In this document: positions 18,016 through 24,071 of the stretch, in pieces
Numbering within the stretch: position 1 is the stretch's first letter
How the letters are laid out: every line of letters starts with the position of its first letter
Source of the DNA: an uncultured Legionellales bacterium
GTDB lineage: Bacteria > Pseudomonadota > Gammaproteobacteria > Eutrophobiales > Eutrophobiaceae
Direction of reading: 5' to 3'
DNA length: 39,998 bases
Assembly: GCA_913046215.1 (NCBI GenBank)
Contig: CAJWRJ010000014.1
Location: forward strand, 1-39,998
Program-made: the position numbers and the translations under genes
The notes under the pieces: generated by a model
The model's input: only the letters and a program-made list of their open reading frames with translations
What the model was told of the DNA's origin: nothing
Databases searched by the model: none

Positions 18016-19362
18016 ATGATATACCAGCTATCTGAATTCGATCCCTCCGAGTTTTTTAACTCTTTTACAGATTCAAAGCATATTGTTATCGCTTTTAGTG
18101 GCGGTATAGATTCTAGTGTTATGCTTAATATAATGTGTAAAAAAAGAGACAAACTAAAACAATCAATAGAAGCAATTTATATCGACCATGGTCTAAATGA
18201 TAAAAGTGCTGAATGGGGAGTATTCTGTAGTAAAGAGTGTGAAAAACATCAAATTGCCTTTAAAACAATAAAAATTACAGAAGACTGTCCTAAAAATAGT
18301 AGTATTGAGGCATGGGCAAGAAATATTCGGTACTCCTTATTTGTAGAGAGTATGAAAAAAAATGATATTCTACTAACAGCACATCATCAAGATGATCAAG
18401 TAGAGACTTTTTTCCTTCAATTATTAAGAGGCGCTGGTCCACAAGGTCTTGCATCTATGCCTATTGTAAAAAAAATAGAGCATATATTTCATATTAGACC
18501 ATTTTTATATTTTCAACGTAAAGAAATCATCGAGTACGCTCATAATCATAATATTTCATGGTTGGAGGATGAAACTAATTATGATGTTAAATATCAGCGT
18601 AACTTTATTAGACATAATGTACTACCAGAGATCTCTAAAGTTTGGCCATCGTATCAACAAAATATTCTAAGAACCATAAAACATCAAGTCGAGTATAAAA
18701 AAATATTAGATGAGATTGCAATGTTAGATATTGAAACAGTATCAACTAATAATTTTAATAATCTTGATGTTAATTTAATAAAAAAATTAAGCGTAGAGAG
18801 GCAAAAAAATTTAATTTTCTTTTGGCTGAAAAAAATAAATTTAGAATCACCAACATCAAAACATATGGATCAAATAATCAATACATTAATAAATTCCGAT
18901 CAAGAAAAATCTCCATGTGTTAACTGGAATAATACAGAATTGAGACGTTATAAAACACTTTTATACGCATCGGGCTTAACTAATGCATATGATTCAAACT
19001 TTGAGATAAATTGGGACACCGCCTCTCCATTAAGTATTGAGGGGGAAACATTAATAGCAAAGGAAACTGAGGGCAAGGGAATATCTAAGAAAAGCATTAA
19101 GGATGCAAAAATTATTATTCGATATAGACATGGCGGTGAAAAAATATATTCTAATAGTCTCAAACAATCTAAATCAATTAAACAATTATTTCAGGAACAT
19201 AACGTTTTACCATGGCTTAGAAACAAAGTTCCGCTAATTTATATAAATGAGAAATTAGCAGTAGTGCCTGGGTTTTGTGTAGATAGAAACTATTTGGCAA
19301 ATAAAAATGAAACATCATTAGATATACAGTGGTCAGGTTATAAAAAAGTGATTCAATCTTAA
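18016..19362 (+). CDS. tilS: tRNA(Ile)-lysidine synthetase
   Basis: TilS converts the wobble cytidine of the CAU-anticodon tRNA-Ile to lysidine, switching its identity from Met to Ile; it is essential. The 448-residue protein shows the ATP pyrophosphatase P-loop SGGIDSS (28-34) in the N-terminal domain, then TAHHQDDQVETFFLQLLRG and GLASMPIV, both family hallmarks, and RNFIRHNVLPEI. The C-terminal half (residues about 340-440, with RYRHGGEKI) is the tRNA-binding domain. The start ATG at 18016 follows an A+T-rich spacer with no strong ribosome site. It is the last recognisable member of the + strand supercluster. Confidence 0.96.
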   Translation: MIYQLSEFDPSEFFNSFTDSKHIVIAFSGGIDSSVMLNIMCKKRDKLKQSIEAIYIDHGLNDKSAEWGVFCSKECEKHQIAFKTIKITEDCPKNSSIEAWARNIRYSLFVESMKKNDILLTAHHQDDQVETFFLQLLRGAGPQGLASMPIVKKIEHIFHIRPFLYFQRKEIIEYAHNHNISWLEDETNYDVKYQRNFIRHNVLPEISKVWPSYQQNILRTIKHQVEYKKILDEIAMLDIETVSTNNFNNLDVNLIKKLSVERQKNLIFFWLKKINLESPTSKHMDQIINTLINSDQEKSPCVNWNNTELRRYKTLLYASGLTNAYDSNFEINWDTASPLSIEGETLIAKETEGKGISKKSIKDAKIIIRYRHGGEKIYSNSLKQSKSIKQLFQEHNVLPWLRNKVPLIYINEKLAVVPGFCVDRNYLANKNETSLDIQWSGYKKVIQS

Positions 19363-19365
19363 AAT

Positions 19366-20061
19366 ATGAAAATTTTAAATAAAATTATTTCAAAAATGAA
19401 TACTGGTAAAAAAAATCAGTCGAAAACTATTACAGTTTCAACTAAATTAGATAGCAATAATAATAATAGGAAAAAATTATTTGAACACTGGTGTAAAAAA
19501 GAAAAATGGCTACTCTTCAATGAAGGTATTCCTCTTTTATATGCAGTAGACCCAGAGAAAAAAAATAAAATACCAGATGAATTAGTTACAAAAATAGAAA
19601 AGCTAGCGTCACATGCAAAAGAATGTGTAAAAAACAATCTTCTTCCCGTTATAAATACTGATCAATCAGAAAAAAAATGGGAAGTGAAACCTATTAATCT
19701 TTTTTCTTGGGCTACTGTTAGTAGAGTTGCAATGCCTGATGAATTTGTTTCATTAATGTCATTCATTAGTCTAACTGTTAAGCAAATTAATAATTCTGAT
19801 AGTAATGAGAACACTAATAGTATAAATCATGTAAATAGAGAAATTACACTAGGGGCTGCTATATCTATTTTAGTTAATGCACCTAATTCCTCTAGAAATG
19901 CTAATGAACATATTGATAGTATCAGCATAGTTCAAGAGATTCTAAAAAATGAAAAACACTGGTTTAAAGACACTGAGCGTAAACTATCGGAAGCCGAAAT
20001 GGTTCAACTTATTAATGAGTATTTAAAGTTTTCTAAACCTTTGTATTTAAATAAAATCTAA
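19366..20061 (+). CDS. Hypothetical protein, Lys/Asn-rich, downstream of tilS
   Basis: I do not recognise this 231-residue protein. It starts 3 bases after the tilS stop, so it is probably co-transcribed. It has no signal peptide or membrane segment and looks cytoplasmic. The first 35 residues are basic and low-complexity (K, N, T, S). Two better-defined parts follow: residues about 36-125, with WCKKEKWLLFNEGIPLLYAVDPE and PINLFSWATVSRVAMPDEF (W-x-x-x-E-x-x-x-L-L, then D-P), and a C-terminal helical part, residues about 160-230, with LGAAISILVNAPNSSRN and LSEAEMVQLINEYLKF. Its stop abuts the stop of the opposing gene at 20062. Only a small uncharacterised family is expected. Confidence 0.8.
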   Translation: MKILNKIISKMNTGKKNQSKTITVSTKLDSNNNNRKKLFEHWCKKEKWLLFNEGIPLLYAVDPEKKNKIPDELVTKIEKLASHAKECVKNNLLPVINTDQSEKKWEVKPINLFSWATVSRVAMPDEFVSLMSFISLTVKQINNSDSNENTNSINHVNREITLGAAISILVNAPNSSRNANEHIDSISIVQEILKNEKHWFKDTERKLSEAEMVQLINEYLKFSKPLYLNKI

Positions 20062-20574
20062 TTATTTATCAGGAAATAAAGGGTCTGGTAAATCATAAAA
20101 CTCTATTTTTATAGATTTAACCCCACGTTTTTGTTCAGTAACTTCAGCAAAAGCATCATCCGGTTCTTTAAATTCTCCAATCTGTGCAATATTATTATCT
20201 AATTTTGCATTAACATTGATAATTTTTTCATGTAATTCAGGTGAATAATCAAACTCATAAGCCCTTGGATCACTTAAATCTGTCATATTATTAATTTTCG
20301 ATAACCACAAGTAAATTATACCAGCAGTATTTTTTTCTTTATCTGGTTGTTCTACATGAGCAGCTAGTAATCTAAATTGGGTTGGTGGATCCTGCGTAGT
20401 TGGCCATCCAAGTAAAGCTGGAAAAGAAAAATAAGTTATCACATAAAACGCTGATGTAATAACAATTGCCCCAGCCTTTAATTGCCAAGGCCATTTTGAA
20501 TAAAGATTAATGCTAAGTAGTAATACTGCTAATAGTATATATGCTGCAATAATTCCTGTTATTCCTAATGTCAC
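20062..20574 (-). CDS. Small membrane protein of the MotA-like cassette
   Basis: This 170-residue protein is the last gene of the five-gene - strand set. Two N-terminal hydrophobic segments (about residues 4-24 and 31-54) are followed by a soluble domain with LGWPTTQDPPTQFRLLAAHV, IIYLWLSKIN, RAYEFDYSPELHEKI and a C-terminal FYDLPDPLFPDK. I have no name for the family; the segments GWPT, RLLAAHVEQPD, YSPELHE and FYDLP look like conserved islands because they are less A/T-driven than the rest. It starts 15 bases after the preceding gene, so the two are almost certainly co-expressed. Function unknown; it may be an accessory of the channel pair upstream. Confidence 0.8.
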   Translation of the reverse strand: MTLGITGIIAAYILLAVLLLSINLYSKWPWQLKAGAIVITSAFYVITYFSFPALLGWPTTQDPPTQFRLLAAHVEQPDKEKNTAGIIYLWLSKINNMTDLSDPRAYEFDYSPELHEKIINVNAKLDNNIAQIGEFKEPDDAFAEVTEQKRGVKSIKIEFYDLPDPLFPDK

Positions 20575-20589
20575 AATAATTTCTCCGTT

Positions 20590-21183
20590 TTAATTAACAA
20601 TTACAAGAGGTTTTGGAAGAAAATTAATTCCTGAAACTTTACCATTACGTGTGATACTGAAACGAACCGCCGTTTTTTCATCACCCTTTTTTTGAAGATT
20701 CACAGTACCGTAATAAACAATTTCTAACTTTGGGTTAACTTTAGCTAATCTAACGTTAACATCGACTGGTTTATTGGTTTCTGATGCATAGTAATGTAGA
20801 TTAACAATATATTCACCTTTAACGACACCTCTTAATGTAACTACCTCCTGATTTAGTGGGTTTTGAACTTCTTCTCCATTAATTATTATGGTGTCATTAA
20901 CAAGTCCACGATCATCACGATCTAAATGTAATAATCCAGCTTCTGTTGCTCTAAAATAAACTAGTTGTCCTTCAGGGTCTTCCACCCATACATCAATATC
21001 ATCCGGGCTATTATCCTTCCATGTTATTGTAAGTATGTATTCCGCTTTTGGGTCGATAATACCCGTTTTTGCCTCTGGATTCATAAACATAATTGCAACA
21101 AGAAAAAGAAAGGTAAAACCTAGCAGCGCATTAAATAACAAGTCAGTAAAAGGATCAGAGCGAAAACGATCTTTAGTACGCAT
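20590..21183 (-). CDS. One-helix periplasmic protein, MotB/ExbD-like membrane segment
   Basis: The 197-residue product has one membrane helix near the N-terminus (about residues 15-35, after FRSDPFT) and a periplasmic beta-rich domain. Asp14 sits at the membrane edge in DLLFNALLGFTFLF. Its place resembles the proton-carrying Asp of MotB (D-F-V-x-A-M-M-A-F-F) and ExbD, and the gene is 4 bases downstream of a MotA/TolQ-type gene, so I infer a stator B-subunit. The periplasmic part is not OmpA-like. It contains TWKDNSPDDIDVWVEDPEG and HLDRDDRG, then GEYIVNLHYY, resembling DUF2135/carbohydrate-binding-like beta sandwiches. No peptidoglycan-binding motif was seen. Confidence 0.82.
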   Translation of the reverse strand: MRTKDRFRSDPFTDLLFNALLGFTFLFLVAIMFMNPEAKTGIIDPKAEYILTITWKDNSPDDIDVWVEDPEGQLVYFRATEAGLLHLDRDDRGLVNDTIIINGEEVQNPLNQEVVTLRGVVKGEYIVNLHYYASETNKPVDVNVRLAKVNPKLEIVYYGTVNLQKKGDEKTAVRFSITRNGKVSGINFLPKPLVIVN

Positions 21184-21187
21184 TTTT

Positions 21188-21928
21188 CTAATTATTATTT
21201 ATTTTTGGAATTACGTGGACATGTGTCATATGTCGCGTCATTTCAATTAGTCCATCAACATGCCTATCAATCATATGGTATTGCATTGCTGATAATACAC
21301 TTGCAATGAGGCCAGTTAGAGTTGTATATAAAGCAGTACCCATTCCATTACTCATATGTCTAAGAATTTTTTGCATATTACTTACATCAAAGTCTGCAAT
21401 ATTGGCAACCGATCCAAGCATGAAAATAAAACCAATTATTGTTCCTAATAATCCAAGTTTTAGCATTACATCAGAGACGAACCAACCTATTTCCTGAGGT
21501 CCTTTCAGTCTTGAATTATATACATCATTGAGATCCGATGATGAACCGCTTTCATCATTATCGGAAACCTTACCATTACGATAAAATAAATCTTTAATAT
21601 ATTCAGTCATGAGACATTGAGGTAATTTAATTTTTGAATTAATTAACACTCTTTCATCATTAATATGTATTTTTATTTTATCTTCATTTCTAATTATTTT
21701 TTCAATTTTTCTTGATAGATTCGTTTCTAATGAGATTGCATATATTCTTTTAGCACAATGGATAGTAACAAGTATATAGACTAGTGAAATAGCCATTGAT
21801 ATATGACTTTTGTCCACACTATAAAGCATAAGAATTACACCTTCATGCCATGCAACAATAACAGTGAAAATAATAAGCCCTGTAAGAATGAGCCATTTAA
21901 GTAGCAGTATATGTTCGGGTTCTTTCAT
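21188..21928 (-). CDS. MotA/TolQ/ExbB-family proton channel protein (four-helix type)
   Basis: The 246-residue protein has four predicted membrane segments: about residues 11-30, 42-60, 153-175 and 195-217. The second pair carries the family core: KLGLLGTIIGFIFMLGSV (157-174) and MSNGMGTALYTTLTGLIAS (192-210). A cytoplasmic loop of about 90 residues separates the pairs. Two N-terminal helices make it closer to MotA than to three-helix ExbB/TolQ. With the one-helix partner 4 bases downstream, the pair is expected to form a proton-driven 5:2-type motor. It is not near flagellar genes. The start ATG at 21928 lies 38 bases after a lipoprotein gene. Confidence 0.88.
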   Translation of the reverse strand: MKEPEHILLLKWLILTGLIIFTVIVAWHEGVILMLYSVDKSHISMAISLVYILVTIHCAKRIYAISLETNLSRKIEKIIRNEDKIKIHINDERVLINSKIKLPQCLMTEYIKDLFYRNGKVSDNDESGSSSDLNDVYNSRLKGPQEIGWFVSDVMLKLGLLGTIIGFIFMLGSVANIADFDVSNMQKILRHMSNGMGTALYTTLTGLIASVLSAMQYHMIDRHVDGLIEMTRHMTHVHVIPKINNN

Positions 21929-21966
21929 TTTATTATTTTTGTCCTGATCATTACCTAGGTATCTTT

Positions 21967-22446
21967 TTATTTGTCTAGGTCGAGAATAAAAGGATCCTCA
22001 GAAGCTGCGTATTCTACCATTTTCACTAAGATATTATTCATTTTTAATGCAAAATTATTTAGTTTTGTTGAGCCAGTATTTATTGGCATAAGGCGAGTTG
22101 CAATGAAGGTTTCATTATTTTGTTGATTAATAGTAATTTTATAAGGGCAAAAATTTATATAATCAGGTTCTAGAATTAGCATTTCTTCAGCTAGTGATAA
22201 ATTACAAAACAATATTATTTCATTTTTTGGAAATTTTTTTTCTTTCCTTTCTTGTATGGATTCACCAATATTTAATCTATTCACAACACGAAAATTATTT
22301 TCAGTTATTGCAAACTCAACATCTTGAATAATATCATCAAAATTTTTCGTTGAAATTTTCTTATGTATTTCACTATTATTATTTGAGCATGCAAAAAGTA
22401 TAGTTAAAAAGCATATGAGCACAGAATGATACTTAAGATTATTCAT
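21967..22446 (-). CDS. DUF302-like lipoprotein
   Basis: The 159-residue precursor starts with a signal sequence and a likely lipobox LFAC at residues 17-20, so mature protein would be lipid-anchored at Cys20. The body has NFDDIIQDVEFAITENNFRV shortened to FDDIIQDVEFAITEN, FPKNEIILFCNLSLAEEML and PDYINFCPYKITI, a layout that matches the DUF302 fold (a domain often involved in periplasmic ligand or metal binding; function poorly known). Identification rests on pattern memory only. It lies 47 bases downstream of the L,D-transpeptidase and 38 bases upstream of the MotA-like gene, all on the same strand. Confidence 0.72.
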   Translation of the reverse strand: MNNLKYHSVLICFLTILFACSNNNSEIHKKISTKNFDDIIQDVEFAITENNFRVVNRLNIGESIQERKEKKFPKNEIILFCNLSLAEEMLILEPDYINFCPYKITINQQNNETFIATRLMPINTGSTKLNNFALKMNNILVKMVEYAASEDPFILDLDK

Positions 22447-22493
22447 AATTTTTCAACTCATTAATATCGTAAAGATTTAGTTAGAATTACTGA

Positions 22494-23057
22494 TTATTCT
22501 TTTATAACAACCATTGTACCAATATCTATATATTTCATAAGGTCATTTATATCATGATTTGTTAAGGCGATACATCCATCAGTCCAATTTAGATCTTGAT
22601 GGATTGCTAATTTTTGCTTAGTAATTTTCCCGATACCATGAATTCCTATTTGTCCTCCAAGTTTTGTATCTTGAGGCGGAAATTCACGCTTTTTATAGGC
22701 TAGGGCGATTCTTTTAAAATCTAATCCGTCAATTATTTCGTTTTTAAAACCATACCATGCATCAATTAGATTTGGATAGTTAAGCTGTATGAAATAATGA
22801 AAGCGGTTACTCTTTTTCAAGTTTGATATACGATACACACCAATTGGAGTTTTACTGTCACCACGTTTTCTTTTTGTACCTTTACCACCTTTTCCTGTAG
22901 CAATATGATACTTTTTTACAATTGTATTTGATTTTTTCAATATTAGTTCTTTGTCATTTTTTTTAACGATAATTGTGTATTCGTCACTGGCATTTGCAGT
23001 TAGTGATATAAAACCTATAAATATAGAGAGTGATAGTGTAATTAATTTTTTGTTCAC
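22494..23057 (-). CDS. L,D-transpeptidase family protein (YkuD domain)
   Basis: The 187-residue precursor has a signal peptide (cut near residues 23-24, TANA-SD) and a YkuD catalytic domain. The active-site residues are His140 in GIHGIGK and Cys162 in NWTDGCIAL, giving the H-x16+-[S/T]-x-G-C order of this class, nearer to YafK/DpaA-like enzymes than to YbiS. Substrate may be peptidoglycan: forming 3-3 crosslinks, or attaching or releasing a lipoprotein. It is the first gene of the - strand set that ends with the MotA-like cassette. The promoter must be in the 112-base divergent spacer shared with the cytochrome b561 gene. Confidence 0.88.
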   Translation of the reverse strand: MNKKLITLSLSIFIGFISLTANASDEYTIIVKKNDKELILKKSNTIVKKYHIATGKGGKGTKRKRGDSKTPIGVYRISNLKKSNRFHYFIQLNYPNLIDAWYGFKNEIIDGLDFKRIALAYKKREFPPQDTKLGGQIGIHGIGKITKQKLAIHQDLNWTDGCIALTNHDINDLMKYIDIGTMVVIKE

Positions 23058-23126
23058 GACTGATTTTAAGTAAAATTAGTATTGTTATATGTTTTTTTTA
23101 TTTTGATTATTTGAGATAATAGTTAA

Positions 23127-23143
23127 TGATATTATAAATATCA
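23127..23143. promoter_or_regulatory. Perfect 17-bp palindrome in divergent spacer
   Basis: TGATATT-ATA-AATATCA is a perfect dyad with 7-bp arms. It lies 26 bases before the cytochrome b561 start and 70 bases before the L,D-transpeptidase start, a sensible place for an operator acting on both. A chance palindrome in A+T-rich DNA cannot be excluded. Confidence 0.4.
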
Positions 23144-23169
23144 CCATAAATTAATTTGTAATTAAAAAA

Positions 23170-23700
23170 ATGAGCGCTAAAAAATATAATTCAATTGCAA
23201 TTATCATACACTGGTTAATGGCTATATTAATATTGTGCATGTTTATTCTTGGTTTTTATATGGTTGATTTGCCGAAAGGAAGCGATGAAAGAAGCTACTT
23301 CTTTCAGCTGCATAAATCGCTAGGCTTGACCCTTGCTTTATTAGCTTTGATAAGGATCTCGTGGAAGTTTTTTTCTAGACCGCCTGAGTCTCTTCCAGAT
23401 GATGTGACGAAAATTCAAAAGAAGCTAGCAACAGCTACTCATCACTTACTTTATTTGATGATGTTTATACAGCCAATAACAGGGTATATTTCGTCTTCAT
23501 TTGCTGGCTATAAAACGAAGTTCTGGGGGATTCCACTACCTCACTGGGGGTGGAAGTCCCCGGATCTCAATCAATTATTTACGCTGTTTCATGAAATTTC
23601 CGCTGTAATTTTAGGCTTACTTATTCTGCTTCATTTGGCCGGCGCTTTTTTTCATATCTACAACAAACAATTCCATCTTTTTAAGCGAATGTGGTTTTAG
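23170..23700 (+). CDS. Cytochrome b561 family protein
   Basis: This 176-residue inner-membrane di-heme b-type cytochrome likely passes electrons between the quinone pool and a periplasmic partner. Four membrane helices are visible (about residues 8-30, 48-66, 90-108 and 140-165). Candidate heme ligands are His14, His48, His91 or His92, and His155, with the RISWKFF and HWLMA segments typical of the bacterial CybB-like group. It is convergent with pqqA, and the short hairpin at 23715-23731 sits between them. A link to PQQ-dependent oxidation is suggested only by location. Confidence 0.9.
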   Translation: MSAKKYNSIAIIIHWLMAILILCMFILGFYMVDLPKGSDERSYFFQLHKSLGLTLALLALIRISWKFFSRPPESLPDDVTKIQKKLATATHHLLYLMMFIQPITGYISSSFAGYKTKFWGIPLPHWGWKSPDLNQLFTLFHEISAVILGLLILLHLAGAFFHIYNKQFHLFKRMWF

Positions 23701-23707
23701 TTTGGAC

Positions 23708-23731
23708 AAAAAAAAGGGGTCTAAGACCCCT
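23708..23731 (-). terminator. Rho-independent terminator after pqqA
   Basis: Read on the - strand, AGGGGTC-TTA-GACCCCT (23731-23715) forms a 7-bp stem followed by eight T (23715-23708 region). It lies 24 bases beyond the pqqA stop. On the + strand the stem is followed only by a weak TCTTT, so it may also slow transcription leaving the cytochrome gene. Confidence 0.9.
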
Positions 23732-23754
23732 CTTTGCTTAAGCTAGGACAACAA

Positions 23755-23829
23755 TTACTTGTTGTTAATGTACATGGTGACTTCAAAGCCAAAGCGGATG
23801 TCACTATATTCTGGAGTTTCCCATTTCAT
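23755..23829 (-). CDS. pqqA: Coenzyme PQQ precursor peptide PqqA
   Basis: A 24-codon gene reading MKWETPEYSDIRFGFEVTMY then INNK. PqqA is the ribosomal peptide from which PqqE, PqqF/G, PqqB and PqqC make pyrroloquinoline quinone; the Glu and Tyr of the motif E-x-x-x-Y become the cofactor. Here they are Glu16 and Tyr20, in FEVTMY, with the correct spacing and the usual family length. A strong ribosome site TAAGGAG lies 7 bases before ATG (23829). It stands alone: no pqqB, C, D or E is adjacent, a terminator follows directly, and the upstream spacer has sigma-54-type signals. It is too short for ordinary ORF cut-offs. Confidence 0.95.
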   Translation of the reverse strand: MKWETPEYSDIRFGFEVTMYINNK

Positions 23830-23866
23830 ATTAACTCTCCTTAAGAATAGTTATTGTTAAAAATAC

Positions 23867-23897
23867 CCGATGAGAACGGGACACATATTGCTATGTG
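23867..23897 (-). promoter_or_regulatory. Two short hairpins in the pqqA leader
   Basis: On the - strand, CACATA-GCAA-TATGTG (23897-23882) has a 6-bp stem closed by a GNRA tetraloop, and CCCG-TTCTCAT-CGGG (23881-23867) follows immediately. If transcription starts near 23900 as the -24/-12 match predicts, the first hairpin is at the very 5' end of the mRNA, where it could protect a short, abundant transcript. Start site is inferred. Confidence 0.5.
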
Positions 23898-23909
23898 CAT
23901 TTATATATA

Positions 23910-23926
23910 TACAGAAATCATGCCAG
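23910..23926 (-). promoter_or_regulatory. Sigma-54-like (-24/-12) promoter for pqqA
   Basis: On the - strand CTGGCATGATTTCTGTA matches the consensus YTGGCACGRNNNTTGCW at all but three fixed positions, with the -24 GG intact. The -12 dinucleotide is GT rather than GC, which would weaken it. It would start transcription near 23900, about 70 bases before the pqqA ATG. Confidence 0.5.
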
Positions 23927-23955
23927 TTTGAAAAAAAATGATAATATTATAATTA

Positions 23956-23968
23956 AATCATATAGTTA
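23956..23968 (+). promoter_or_regulatory. Possible IHF site between enhancer and promoter
   Basis: AATCATATAGTTA matches the IHF consensus WATCAANNNNTTR with one mismatch. It lies between the twin dyads (24013-24050) and the -24/-12 match, where DNA bending would be needed for looping. Matches are frequent in A+T-rich DNA. Confidence 0.35.
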
Positions 23969-24012
23969 GCTTAGATAAGTAGTATATGTAATATTAATTA
24001 TTTAATGAAAAG

Positions 24013-24050
24013 TGGTTAGTTTTAACCATAAAAATGGTTCTTTTGAACCA
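24013..24050. promoter_or_regulatory. Twin dyads TGGTT-N6-AACCA, 22 bp apart (probable enhancer)
   Basis: Site 1 is at 24013-24028 and site 2 at 24035-24050. Both have identical arms and spacer length and the same face of the helix (22 bp, two turns). Site 2 lies inside a longer perfect repeat, AAAAATGGTTC and GAACCATTTTT (24030-24040, 24045-24055). They lie between pqqA and the kinase/NtrC-type operon, about 115-150 bases upstream of the predicted pqqA start. The most natural reading is a binding site for the regulator at 25541-26938, activating pqqA and perhaps limiting its own operon. Confidence 0.7.
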
Positions 24051-24071
24051 TTTTTGATCTATAATTCTAGT

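Noticed and set aside
20062-21928. Zorya-type defence system or flagellar stator
   Set aside because: The B-subunit has no OmpA-like domain, no helicase or nuclease genes (ZorC-E) are near, and there are no flagellar genes. The resemblance is limited to the membrane motor core.
23928-23953. TTGAAA and TATAAT as a sigma-70 promoter for the kinase operon
   Set aside because: The spacing is 14 bases, too short for a normal promoter; in this A+T-rich stretch both boxes are expected by chance.
24012-24071. GTG start at 24012 for the histidine kinase, adding 20 residues
   Set aside because: Those codons coincide with the twin dyads and have no ribosome site, and the peptide has no resemblance to a signal or membrane segment. 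ATG 24072 begins just before the first membrane helix.
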